From: Saturnia japonica
Taxonomy: Eukaryota > Arthropoda > Insecta > Lepidoptera > Saturniidae
Assembly: GCA_033032175.1 (NCBI GenBank)
Contig: CM065331.1
Location: 8,494,370 to 8,558,369 of the forward strand
DNA: 64,000 bases
Reading direction: 5' to 3'
Shown here: positions 45,939-54,860 of the stretch, one piece after another
How positions within the stretch are numbered: position 1 is the stretch's first letter
Layout of the letters: each line of letters opens with the position of its first letter
The notes under the pieces: generated by a model
The model's database searches: none
What the model was told of the DNA's origin: nothing
Seen by the model: only the letters and a program-made list of their open reading frames with translations
Program-made: the position numbers and the translations under genes

Positions 45939-46739
45939 AGGCAAGCGTGCTCCATCGCAGACAAAATTATCACTTACGATCAGGCGAGGTAGCACGAAAT
46001 GATATTTAATGTGTTGCTAGTTTATTGTTTTTTATAAATATTGATATCACTAATCGGAACTAAGTAGTCGTAAATCCGTACGAGTAATTATATCTACCTA
46101 TTGAGGAGTTTTTATTTAAAAAAAAGTATTGATCCCCTCAAATATGAAGGTCGAATAATAGAGACAGAATCACGACTCTTGTGGTTAGAGGATTTGATCC
46201 CGGCCTTTTTTTGTAATCCCGAGATTGTCGAATAATAAACCCAGGATCCCGATATAATCCCGGGATTGTAGACAGGTAATGAAAAGTCAGAGTACTATAT
46301 AAAAAGTGGTTCCTTAATGGTTATTTTATCCGTAAAACGGTCATAAAATAATCGGTTATTGATATAACACAAAATAATAAAGAAATAACTTACATTTTTA
46401 ACCGATTATTTTAATTATTATTATTATTAACTTATACTTTATATATTTAATTTATACTAGTAGATATAGAACACTTCATGCATAATATTTATATCTTTTA
46501 AACACAGCGCAAGACGTAACTCTCTGGTCATTGAGTGAAAATCAGCGCTCGAGGACTCACCCCCTCCAGCATATATGCTGACTCGAGGCCCATTTGCTAC
46601 ACACATAAGTATTCCATTAATTATTAAGTTTTGTTTTTTTTTCTTTCTACTATTTTTTATTTATTTTCTTTTCTTTTGTTTGTGTAACAAATAAATGTCT
46701 TTTCTTTCTTTCAAAAATGTAAGAAGTTAAAATTCAACA
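45939..46739. other. LINE remnant tail then unassigned DNA
   Basis: 45939-46000 completes the LINE ORF relic. 46180-46280 contains several copies of 'aatcccggg' and 'gatcccgg' half-palindromes. 46505-46720 ends in 'aacaaataaatgtcttttctttcttt', a pattern seen at 3' ends of insect retroposons. No gene. Confidence 0.35.
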
Positions 46740-46769
46740 TATTTATTTATTTTGAAGAGTTCTCTAGTA
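46740..46769 (-). repeat. Family E repeat, left piece beside the hAT insertion
   Basis: 'tttattttgaagagttctctagta' matches the middle of inverted family E copies ('attttgaggagttttctaat' read from 17930-18100). The repeat continues at 57208 after the hAT element. 46762-46769 is the left 8-bp duplication. Confidence 0.6.
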
Positions 46770-46892
46770 CAGTGTTTTTCAACGTGTGGGTCGCGACCCC
46801 CCAAGGGGTCGCGAATATTCTATAGCGGAGTTGCAAAAAGTTGGGATAGTTACTGCAGTAAAAAAAAACAATAAAGTTTAAAAATATTTATT

Positions 46893-46896
46893 AAGG
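46893..46896. repeat. Left 4-bp target duplication of the errantivirus
   Basis: AAGG here and at 54731-54734, directly abutting the two LTRs. Four-base duplications are usual for errantiviruses. Confidence 0.85.
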
Positions 46897-47203
46897 AGTT
46901 AAATTTCGGGAGCACTGCCGAGGGTTTTTAAAAAGTCTAAGACAAGACTGATTCTCAAGAAGCTTTATTAAGAATGCTTTTATTTGTTACAAATGTCTCT
47001 TTTATAAACTCTTATTCTATAAACACAAAGTGGGGCTGTTTACTATGAAATAATGAGAAATATGTCGCAATACATTCAGTCAAAACACCAGGTGTCTATC
47101 AGTAGTTTGCAGACATAATATGGGTTAAAAACGTAACATCAGCATTTCTAACGTATGTACCAATTAACAAGACGTAATAAGAGAGGGTACAGACTGCATA
47201 ACT
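46897..47203 (-). repeat. 3' LTR of the errantivirus
   Basis: 307 bp, read leftward AGTTATGCAGTCTG... to ...AAATTTAACT. It holds two AATAAA motifs (from 'tttatt' on the + strand), suitable as poly(A) signals. It also contains the last codons of env. Confidence 0.92.
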
Positions 47204-48835
47204 CCTCCCCCCTCAAGTTCGAAATTATCAGAGGGATGATTATCACTATGATTATTTCGATAGCAATAATTTTTACAAAAACTGAGCTTATATACTAAGA
47301 ATACAAGAATTAATAGAAATATAATCACATATAACAATAAAGTTCCGGCACTAACACTTTTTACATTAATAATTCTTTCACTTGATGTTTTTAGTTCACT
47401 TTCACTGATTTTTAAAAGATTATTTAAATGTTGAAGATTTATTAATTCACTGTTATCCAAATTGATGGGTTCACGTTGCAATTGTTGCTCAGTAATTGTT
47501 ATTTCGGGAAGATTAATAATCGGTAATTTTGACATCTTCAAATTACTCGTAGTAATATGGTGAGCTTTTAGCGTAATTTCACCAATTTTAACATCGCAAT
47601 GGTCATCTAGGACGAGGAAGTATGTCCCTTCTATATTTTCTTTCGTTATTTCGTCGTTACAAATTTATGATAATATATTCTCAGCGTTACTATGAAGAAT
47701 CCATCTCTCTTTTCCAATTGGTTGTATCTTAATGGTCTTGATTTCAACTGGTACTGGATGACAAGAACTCGTATTCGAAGAAAATTGAATTAATGCTGTT
47801 ATGCAAGTGTCTTCTGAAGTTGTTCGAGAATCATCCTCGTGACACAGGAACATTTCGTCGTGAAGTTCATTACAAGGTAAAGTGAGCGAGACAAATTTAG
47901 ACCCTTTTACTAATAGGTAAGGAAATTTAGGAATAATGATGGTGGTATGATTAGAAGGATTGGTCATAGGTATTGGAATTGCTCTGTAGTATGTATAAAT
48001 TTCATCTCTAATTATTGGTATATCTAAAATGAATGTTATTTGACTTCCTTTTGTATAAGCTTTAAGCTCTATACATTGCTCTATTTTAACTAAATTGTCA
48101 TAACTTACTGGATACACAAGTTTGTAGAATTTCTCTATCTTTTTTAACAATTCTAATAATTCATTTGAGTTTATAAGAGATTGGTGTAATATTTTTAATT
48201 TACTGAATGCCAGAGAAGTTTCAATTTCATTCAACCGAATGTAGAGTAGTTGAAAATTATGGAAAAATAAATTATAAACATTAATAAAATTATGGGTAGT
48301 TATATCAATATTAGTTTGATTTATTAATTTTTTTATTTCTCGTAACTCTTTATCTATTCGAATGAAATTGTCCTTCGTGAAATTTGTTATCTTTATCATT
48401 GATTCAGAAATATCTGATATTAAGGTTACCTTTTTAATGAGTGTATTTTGGCGTGTCGTTAGAGAATCAATCATATTTTCATATCTTAAAGCATCATTAT
48501 GATCTAAGTTACCAGTTATAAGCTTAATAATAGATCCAAGAGGATTGAGAAGTCCACGTTTAATTCTAGTTGATGGAGATAACTGTTCTAATTTTTGAAT
48601 ACTAATATTCATTACATAATTCGTTTGAAGCTTTACATTAAAAAGTTGAACATTAGATGTTTCATTATCAAAATGTGTTTTTAAATATTGATTAAATTTA
48701 GTATATCTTTTTATATTGAATTCTAAATCCTCACGTATCAGACTTAAATCTAAAATCTTAATTATTGTCCACTTATCATAACTTACACTAGCTTGACCTT
48801 GTTTCACAAGGACTATACCGGGATTTTTATCGATT
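47164..48835 (-). pseudogene. env: errantivirus env, interrupted by one in-frame stop
   Basis: Envelope glycoprotein of errantiviruses, related to the baculovirus F fusion protein; it mediates membrane fusion. The frame is open from the putative splice acceptor at 48836 to a TAA at 47665-47667, then continues in the same frame to 47164. Visible features are a furin-type site RIKR at about 48567-48556, directly followed by a hydrophobic Gly/Leu-rich fusion-peptide-like stretch; a long coiled, Asn/Ile-rich ectodomain; and, beyond the stop, a transmembrane helix (about 47346-47285) and short tail. No in-frame ATG opens it: the first candidate near 48807 is GTG, so the start is expected to come from a leader exon. 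As it stands the TAA would remove the membrane anchor. Its final stop lies within the 3' LTR. Confidence 0.8.
47204..47214 (-). other. Polypurine tract of the errantivirus
   Basis: Leftward it reads GAGGGGGGAGG, directly abutting the 3' LTR. It primes plus-strand DNA synthesis. Confidence 0.85.
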
Positions 48836-51800
48836 CTGTGAAGTTGAAGGGCGTGAATCCTGATGATCAGAGCCAGGAGCCCGAGGAGGTACCTGCGAAG
48901 GTCGTTTTATATCCTTAATAGGCACGTTTGTTTTTCGAGTTTTCATTTTTACAGGACAGATATTTCTGTCAATTTTACCATATACTTGTGCTTTTTGATA
49001 ACGCGGTTTATCTTTACTTCGCCTTGTATTAACACCTTTTACAAATATAGTGTCCTCTTCTTGAATATCAAATGATGTTTCACCACCACGTTTTGTTTTA
49101 ATCTTTTCTTTATTTTCAATTACTTTGTCTGTTAAATATTTATAAAGATATTTCGTTCGTTTCATATGATCGTTTACTAATTGTTGCGTATATTGTTTGT
49201 TAAAGTTTACTTCAAAAGTACTATTAGAATCAGTGTGTCCAAAAACTACTTCAAATGGTGTAAGACCAGTCGTTGAGTGAATGGTTTGATTGTATGACAT
49301 AATTGCATAAGTCATAACGTTAGCCGCGTCAGTTATTTTATGTTCATATTTAGCGATACGATATATTTCTAAAATAGTTGAATGGAATCTTTCAATTAAA
49401 CCCATAGAATTAGGATTATGTGGAGTGCTTATGTGTAATTCTATTTTATAAAATTGTAATGTTTCTTTTAAAAGTGTATTGTTGAATTCAGTACCAGAAT
49501 CAGCACTGATCTTATTTGGTACGCCATAAAATGAGAAAAATTTAATTAAGGCACGAACTACTTCAGGTGTAGAGCGATTGGATATTTCAAAAGCCTGACC
49601 TAGTTTACTGAAAGCATCTATTATGGTAAGGAAGTAGCTTCCTTCTATAGAGAATATATCTATAAATATTTCAGCAAAAGGTTTTGTTTGAGTTTGCGTT
49701 AACATTAATTCTGGTTTTAAAGGTTTGCGATCATATTTTAGAGTTTTACAAGTTTCACAAGAATTGATTACAGAAGCGACTGTTATATCCATATTTGTCC
49801 AAAAATAATTACGCTTTAATTTCATAAGAGTTTCTTTGATTCCACGGTGACTTGTTTTACCTTGATGATAAGCAAGTATAGTGGCACGTTGCTCTTTTTC
49901 ATCACCTAAGTATATAACTCTTTTAGTACATTCATATATTTTGACGGTATCTTTTTTAAATAGTTTTATCACGGCATTTGTAAATTGTTTACGGTGAATT
50001 TCGCTCTCAAAGTAAAAGAAATATTTAATTTTAGGTTTTATATATTCTAAAAGAAATTTCTTAACAAGGTTAGTGTTGTTTACAGGTAAATGTACTTCCA
50101 AAATTTTTTGTTTTTCATGTGATAAGTCTTTTATTGATAATTGGTTTCTGTTCCAAGTAAAAATAAGGATTTGATTAGGTTTTGTGTCGATGGCTTCTTC
50201 AATAATGGGAATACCATTCGTATCAATATCTTCAGCAGAATGTATGGTTTCCGGTAATGAACAGGCAGTAATAGTACTGGATGAAGGAGAACGAATTGGG
50301 TGAGTTAAAGTCTTATCGGAATCTGAAGGAATAGTTAACGTTTCTGATGAGTCTGAAATTAGTATTGGACTCTCAGATCGTTCAGTGTCACTCACGTTTA
50401 CTCGTAAGGACATATCGTCCTTTAATATATTTAATTTAATTCGTGATAGAGCATCAGCATTACTATTTTGTTTACCGTTCTTGTATATTATGTCAAAATC
50501 GAACTCAGCTAGTCTCAATTTCCATCTAGTAAGTTTACTATTAGGTTCTTTCAGTGAATTTAACCATGCTAAAGGTCTGTGGTCAGTAAATATTGTGAAT
50601 TTGCGTCCATACAGGTAAGGACGGAAGTGTTTTACTGCCCAAACGATGGCTAACAGTTCCTTTTCTATTGTACTGTAACGTGTTTCTGCATCATTAAGAG
50701 TACGACTTGCATATGCGATAGGTTTTTCATTTCCAACTGATCCTTGTGAAAGGACAGCGCCTAAAGCGTAGTTTGACGCGTCTGTTGTTAAAATGAAGGG
50801 TTTAGAAAAATCAGGAAACTGTAATATAGGAGCATTCACAAGTAGCTCTTTACATTTTTGAAAAGCTTGAACATATGATTCATTAATTTCAATTTTATTT
50901 TTCTTTTTCAAACACGATGTAAGGGGTTGTGTAATTTTTGAAAAATCCTTTATGAATTTTCGGTAGTAGCCTATCAGGCCAAGAAAACTTTTAATTTCAG
51001 TGGATGTTCTGGGGAGTGGGAAGGCAAGTACTGCCCTGATTTTATCATCATTTGGTTGTAAACCATGCTTCGTAATTTTGTGTCCTAAGTAGAGTACATC
51101 TTTTTTAAAAAACTCACATTTATCGAGAGTTACTTTAAGATTGGTTTGTTTGAGACGATCGAACACTTTTCTTAGCTTCTCTACATGTTCTTGTATACTA
51201 CTAGAATAAATGATGATGTCATCTAAATATACTAAGCAATGTATACCTTGCAACCCACGTAACACGTTATCCATTGCGCGTTGAAATGTTGCAGGTGCTG
51301 TTTTAAGTCCAAATGGCATCCGTGTAAATTCAAAATGTCCCATTGGTGTAGTGAATGCAGTTTTGGGTCTATCTTGTTCATCAACTTCAATTTGGTGGTA
51401 CCCACTTGCTAAATCCAATGTACTGAAGTAAGTAGATTTCCCTAACTTGTCGAATAAATCATTAATATTTGGTAAAGGATACTTATCATCAGTAGTAATA
51501 TCATTTATACGTCGATAGTCTACAACCATTCTAAATTTCTGTTCACCGGAGGCGTCCATCTTTTTTGGAACTAGGTGTACGGGTGCACTCCATGGTGAAA
51601 ACGATTCTTGTATAACATTATCTTTTAGTAATTTTTCAACTTGTTTCTGTATTTCATCGTTTTGCGATGGTGGAAGTCGGTATTGCCGTATGAAAATTGG
51701 ATCTTCATTTTTAGTCCGGATTCGATGTTTTACTTGATTAGAAAATGTAAGAGGCAGTTTATCACAATAGAATATATCCCTGTATTCAAAACAAAGTTTT

Positions 51801-52591
51801 TCTATTGCTTCGCGTTCTTCTTGATTAGCATGATCTAATCGGAGTTTCGATAAATTTTGTGTAAGTAATTCATCAATCTCAAAATCATTTAATTGTTGCC
51901 CGGTTGATAAATTTATTTTGCAAGTATTATTATTAAGGCTGGTTATATTCAATGGTTCGTTAAAAGTTAAAGTCACACTATCTTGCGAAGCATTCTGCAT
52001 GACTGTTGTTGCAAATGAATCTTTGCAAGTAACTATAGCGCTAGGCATACGTACTTCATTTCCAAAATTTTTAAAATTAATTATTGCTTCACCATTAATT
52101 AAATTTGTAGGCACCTTAACACGGGTTTCAGTGCGTGGTTCTAGCGTTATTTCCCACGGGGGGCTATAAATTATTGGAATTTCTGTATTTTGTGTCCGTA
52201 AAATTAAATTTTTCATGTCTATAGTCGCGTTCAATATTTTTAATAAGTTAGAACCTATTAATCCGTCATATCTTCCATCTACATTATATATATAAAATTT
52301 ATGATTCATCGGACTTTTAAAACTTTCCAATAAAGGTATATCTATAACTTCGTCATGTAGGCTACGTCCATGTGTACTAATAACTTCAAAAGGATCAATA
52401 TATTTATAATCTGAAAAATATTCATCAGCTTTAGCGGGACTAATAAAACTTCTGGTACTTCCGGTATCAATCATTAAACGAGCATCAATTTCAGGAATAT
52501 AAATATGCGGTAGTTTATTTATGCCGTCATAATTTAAGTGTACTATTTCTGGGGGTCGCTCTTGGAGGCTTTTATAGGAAAATTTACGCAT
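48827..52591 (-). CDS. pol: errantivirus pol polyprotein (protease, reverse transcriptase, RNase H, integrase)
   Basis: 1,254 uninterrupted codons in the -1 frame relative to gag, expected to be made as Gag-Pol by frameshifting at 52579-52585. Order: aspartic protease DTGS at residues 42-45; reverse transcriptase from about 300 with Asp393 in LDLASGYHQ and the YLDD box at 455-458; RNase H with Asp604, Glu645, Asp670 and Asp713; integrase zinc finger His909/His915/Cys945/Cys948 and catalytic D978, D1031, E1067 (D,D35E spacing). All expected catalytic residues are present, so it looks competent. The C-terminal end overlaps the env frame and its presumed splice acceptor. Confidence 0.95.
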   Translation of the reverse strand: MRKFSYKSLQERPPEIVHLNYDGINKLPHIYIPEIDARLMIDTGSTRSFISPAKADEYFSDYKYIDPFEVISTHGRSLHDEVIDIPLLESFKSPMNHKFYIYNVDGRYDGLIGSNLLKILNATIDMKNLILRTQNTEIPIIYSPPWEITLEPRTETRVKVPTNLINGEAIINFKNFGNEVRMPSAIVTCKDSFATTVMQNASQDSVTLTFNEPLNITSLNNNTCKINLSTGQQLNDFEIDELLTQNLSKLRLDHANQEEREAIEKLCFEYRDIFYCDKLPLTFSNQVKHRIRTKNEDPIFIRQYRLPPSQNDEIQKQVEKLLKDNVIQESFSPWSAPVHLVPKKMDASGEQKFRMVVDYRRINDITTDDKYPLPNINDLFDKLGKSTYFSTLDLASGYHQIEVDEQDRPKTAFTTPMGHFEFTRMPFGLKTAPATFQRAMDNVLRGLQGIHCLVYLDDIIIYSSSIQEHVEKLRKVFDRLKQTNLKVTLDKCEFFKKDVLYLGHKITKHGLQPNDDKIRAVLAFPLPRTSTEIKSFLGLIGYYRKFIKDFSKITQPLTSCLKKKNKIEINESYVQAFQKCKELLVNAPILQFPDFSKPFILTTDASNYALGAVLSQGSVGNEKPIAYASRTLNDAETRYSTIEKELLAIVWAVKHFRPYLYGRKFTIFTDHRPLAWLNSLKEPNSKLTRWKLRLAEFDFDIIYKNGKQNSNADALSRIKLNILKDDMSLRVNVSDTERSESPILISDSSETLTIPSDSDKTLTHPIRSPSSSTITACSLPETIHSAEDIDTNGIPIIEEAIDTKPNQILIFTWNRNQLSIKDLSHEKQKILEVHLPVNNTNLVKKFLLEYIKPKIKYFFYFESEIHRKQFTNAVIKLFKKDTVKIYECTKRVIYLGDEKEQRATILAYHQGKTSHRGIKETLMKLKRNYFWTNMDITVASVINSCETCKTLKYDRKPLKPELMLTQTQTKPFAEIFIDIFSIEGSYFLTIIDAFSKLGQAFEISNRSTPEVVRALIKFFSFYGVPNKISADSGTEFNNTLLKETLQFYKIELHISTPHNPNSMGLIERFHSTILEIYRIAKYEHKITDAANVMTYAIMSYNQTIHSTTGLTPFEVVFGHTDSNSTFEVNFNKQYTQQLVNDHMKRTKYLYKYLTDKVIENKEKIKTKRGGETSFDIQEEDTIFVKGVNTRRSKDKPRYQKAQVYGKIDRNICPVKMKTRKTNVPIKDIKRPSQVPPRAPGSDHQDSRPSTSQNR
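48835..48837 (-). promoter_or_regulatory. Candidate splice acceptor for env mRNA
   Basis: Leftward: pyrimidine-rich 'cgcccttcaacttcac' then AG (48837-48836) just before the pol stop codon. Errantivirus env is translated from a spliced RNA with its acceptor at the pol/env junction. Inferred, not proved. Confidence 0.5.
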
Positions 52592-53817
52592 TCATTTTCA
52601 GCTTCTTCAGTTTCAACAGGTTCTATGTTTTCATGATAATCGTCATAAGCAGTTTGTTGATTATCGTCAATGAAATAATGATTTTCATATTCTGTATAAT
52701 CAGGTTGATAGTCTTGGTATTCAATTTCAGGGTCGTTCATTTCTAAAGACTCTATCATATTTTGTCTAATAGGACGAGCTGTGCGCATTGACACATCGCT
52801 TGCCTGAAATTGAGGTGGATTACGTTGAGGTTGATTTTGTGGTGGTATACCAAATTTAAATTGTTGATTTGGCATGTTGAAATTAGGTCGGTTTTGTGTA
52901 TTGTTAAATTGTGGTTTGAACCCTTGTTGATTAGGAATACCGAATTTAAAATTATTATTTCCAAAATTTGGTTTATATCCTTGTTGGTTTAGGTTAGGTC
53001 TGAATTGTACATTTTGATTTGGAATACCGAATTTAAAATTATTATTATACGGTTTAAAATTATTTTGTGTTTGGTATGGAATTCCGAATTTAAAATTTTG
53101 TTGTCCGGAATTAAATGTATTTGGCACAAATGCAGGTTGAGGTTTGAAATTATTATTAAAATTATTTGTTAAAGTAGGCGTGAAAAATTGTTGAACTGGT
53201 TTAATATTAGATTTATTTTTATTTTTAGAATTGTACTGATATTGAAAATTGACCTCCTCCATGACAACACTTAGTGCGTTTTCTAAAACGGTACAACCTT
53301 TAAGTCGCACAATTCGAATTAAATCCTCTGGTAAATTATATAAAAATACATTCAAGCACATATTATTATAGATAATCATTTTAGCGGCTTTGAGGCCTTC
53401 ATCAGTTAATAAATTGACCTTGGAGAAGAGGGTGCAGCGTGTTTGTTGTATCCTGTTACAAAATTGCGTATATGTTTCACCAACTTTAATTTTTAAATTT
53501 TCCAACTCAATTGCCACACACTCTTCCGATCTAGGATCACCAAAATGTTGAATCAAAACAGCTCTTAATTGTTCCCAAGTTGTTATGTCTTCTCTTTCAC
53601 TTAGTAGAGCAGCGGCTTTACCACATAATCTACTAGTTATAGCATGAAACACATATGTAGTTTGAACAACATTGTTTGATCCGCTAAAATTTCTGATTAT
53701 ATATTCACTTTTTTTAATAAATAAATTTAAAGTATTTTGATCACCATCGTACTTGGGAATTAAACTTAAAAGTTCTTTTGATACTAATTGAATTGTTGAT
53801 TCATTGTTGCGTTGCAT
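52543..53817 (-). CDS. gag: errantivirus gag polyprotein
   Basis: 424 codons from ATG 53817 to TAG 52543-52545, overlapping pol by 49 bases. Residues 1-195 are a typical Ty3/gypsy capsid-like domain ('WEQLRAVLIQHFGDPRSEE', 'ETYTQFCNRIQQTRCTLF', 'VFLYNLPEDL'). Residues 200-345 are Asn/Gln/Pro/Phe-rich with four FKFGIP motifs (242, 261, 290, 320) in place of a CCHC zinc knuckle, whose absence is common in errantiviruses. The C-terminus is acidic and Tyr-rich. It makes the virus-like particle and packages RNA. The frame is intact. Confidence 0.93.
   Translation of the reverse strand: MQRNNESTIQLVSKELLSLIPKYDGDQNTLNLFIKKSEYIIRNFSGSNNVVQTTYVFHAITSRLCGKAAALLSEREDITTWEQLRAVLIQHFGDPRSEECVAIELENLKIKVGETYTQFCNRIQQTRCTLFSKVNLLTDEGLKAAKMIIYNNMCLNVFLYNLPEDLIRIVRLKGCTVLENALSVVMEEVNFQYQYNSKNKNKSNIKPVQQFFTPTLTNNFNNNFKPQPAFVPNTFNSGQQNFKFGIPYQTQNNFKPYNNNFKFGIPNQNVQFRPNLNQQGYKPNFGNNNFKFGIPNQQGFKPQFNNTQNRPNFNMPNQQFKFGIPPQNQPQRNPPQFQASDVSMRTARPIRQNMIESLEMNDPEIEYQDYQPDYTEYENHYFIDDNQQTAYDDYHENIEPVETEEAENECVNFPIKASKSDPQK
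52579..52585 (-). promoter_or_regulatory. -1 ribosomal frameshift site (A AAU UUU)
   Basis: Inside the gag/pol overlap the RNA reads gt-A-AAT-TTT in gag phase, a perfect X XXY YYZ heptamer. Slipping back one base moves ribosomes from gag into the pol frame. A downstream stem was not assessed. Confidence 0.7.
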
Positions 53818-53849
53818 TTTGAGTTGTATTTATTTAATTAAACACACAC

Positions 53850-54000
53850 AAAGTAAAATTCACAAAATTAAAATTCACAAAATAATATTTTCAAAATAAA
53901 ATTCACAAAATAAATCTTATAACAAAATTATCAAAATCAAAATTCTCAAAATTAAAATTATCGAAATTAAAATTATCAAATTAAAATTCTCAAAATTAAT
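53850..54000 (-). repeat. Errantivirus leader AT-rich tandem repeat array 1
   Basis: About ten degenerate copies of a 13-15-bp unit on the + strand (aaaattcacaaaatt, aaaattatcaaaatc, aaaattctcaaaatt) between the leader and the gag ATG. It lies in the untranslated leader, the place where Drosophila gypsy carries its insulator repeats. Confidence 0.75.
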
Positions 54001-54039
54001 ATTTATTATTAATATTTCTCAATATCTTATAATCTATGA

Positions 54040-54165
54040 AGTCAAATAACTTTCGACGATTTTTATTCGAAAATTATGAAAAATAATTTTCAACGATGTT
54101 TGTTTGAAAATTATAAAAATTTGTTAAATAATTTTCAACGATTTTTGTTTGAAAATTATAACAAT
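54040..54165 (-). repeat. Errantivirus leader tandem repeat array 2
   Basis: Three longer units, roughly 45-57 bp, share 'ttttca(or g)acgat.ttt.ttcgaaaattat' type text (starts near 54047, 54085, 54130), each followed by 'gaaaattata'. It is adjacent to array 1. Confidence 0.7.
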
Positions 54166-54227
54166 GTCCAACGAAAAATACAACCACAGAAAATAACAAG
54201 GACGAGACAAGGATTGTAAAAATGGTC

Positions 54228-54250
54228 ACTTACAGTCTGCTCGTTCCCAT
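54228..54250 (-). promoter_or_regulatory. Leader ATG, six-codon uORF and candidate splice donor
   Basis: Leftward, an ATG at 54250 opens a frame of five codons plus CTG that meets TAA at 54232-54230. That TAA is part of GTAAGT (54233-54228), a near-consensus 5' splice donor. Splicing at 54234/54233 to the acceptor at 48836/48835 would remove the stop and leave the ATG in phase with env. Unspliced RNA would carry only the tiny uORF ahead of gag. Confidence 0.5.
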
Positions 54251-54403
54251 GTCTTGCCGTATAGCTGCTTTCGCTTTTAGGACAGGATCTCTCGGAAATA
54301 GATGTGGAACCCGACGTTAACTTATTTATTGGTTCGTAGATACTCAAAATCTGCACATGAGACCGATTTGTAAGACTCGAACACAGACTTTTATTGTTGA
54401 TTG

Positions 54404-54424
54404 AGTATCCTACCGGCTGCGCCA
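54404..54424 (-). other. Primer-binding site, tRNA-Ser-like
   Basis: Leftward from the last LTR base: TGGCGCAGCCGGTAGGATAC. It fits the 3' end of insect tRNA-Ser as used by 17.6/297-like errantiviruses; tRNA identity is from memory. As in relatives, the first T overlaps the LTR end. Confidence 0.65.
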
Positions 54425-54730
54425 GTTAAATTTCGGGAGCACTGCCGAGGGTTTTTAAAAAGTCTAAGACAAGACTGATTCTCAAGAAGCTTTATTAAGA
54501 ATGCTTTTATTTGTTACAAATGTCTCTTTTATAAACTCTTATTCTATAAACACAAAGTGGGGCTGTTTACTATGAAATAATGAGAAATATGTCGCAATAC
54601 ATTCAGTCAAAACACCAGGTGTCTATCAGTAGTTTGCAGACATAATATGGGTTAAAAACGTAACATCAGCATTTCTAACGTATGTACCAATTAACAAGAC
54701 GTAATAAGAGAGGGTACAGACTGCATAACT
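54424..54730 (-). repeat. 5' LTR of the errantivirus (promoter side)
   Basis: 307 bp, identical by eye to 46897-47203. The RNA start should lie within it. No classical TATA box was assigned. Confidence 0.92.
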
Positions 54731-54734
54731 AAGG

Positions 54735-54860
54735 TAAATGTTAACTAAAGAACATAATCATCTGTATCAAATAAACAAAGAATTAAAATAACTCTTAAAA
54801 CGTAACTCTTCAATCTTAAACATTTGTATCAAATTAACAAAAAAAAACTTATGAGAACTC
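54735..54860. other. hAT 3' non-coding region
   Basis: AT-rich DNA between the errantivirus duplication and the transposase stop codon. Confidence 0.6.

Larger units (their letters stand above)
46897..54730 (-). mobile_element. Errantivirus (gypsy-group endogenous retrovirus), 7,834 bp
   Basis: The 5' LTR is at the right, and transcription runs leftward. Order: LTR, tRNA-Ser-like primer site, repeat-rich leader, gag, pol (-1 frame), env, polypurine tract, LTR. The two 307-bp LTRs read identically and begin AGTTA and end TAACT, typical of errantiviruses. gag and pol are open; env has one in-frame stop. Identical LTRs and an exact duplication indicate a very recent insertion, into the 3' end of a hAT element. 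Lepidopteran relatives include TED-like elements. Confidence 0.93.

Noticed and set aside
48807..48807. env start at 48807
   Set aside because: The codon is GTG, not ATG, and the frame is open further upstream; a spliced start is more likely.
53850..54165. CRISPR-like array
   Set aside because: The repeats are degenerate, AT-rich and without uniform spacers, in an insect retroelement leader.
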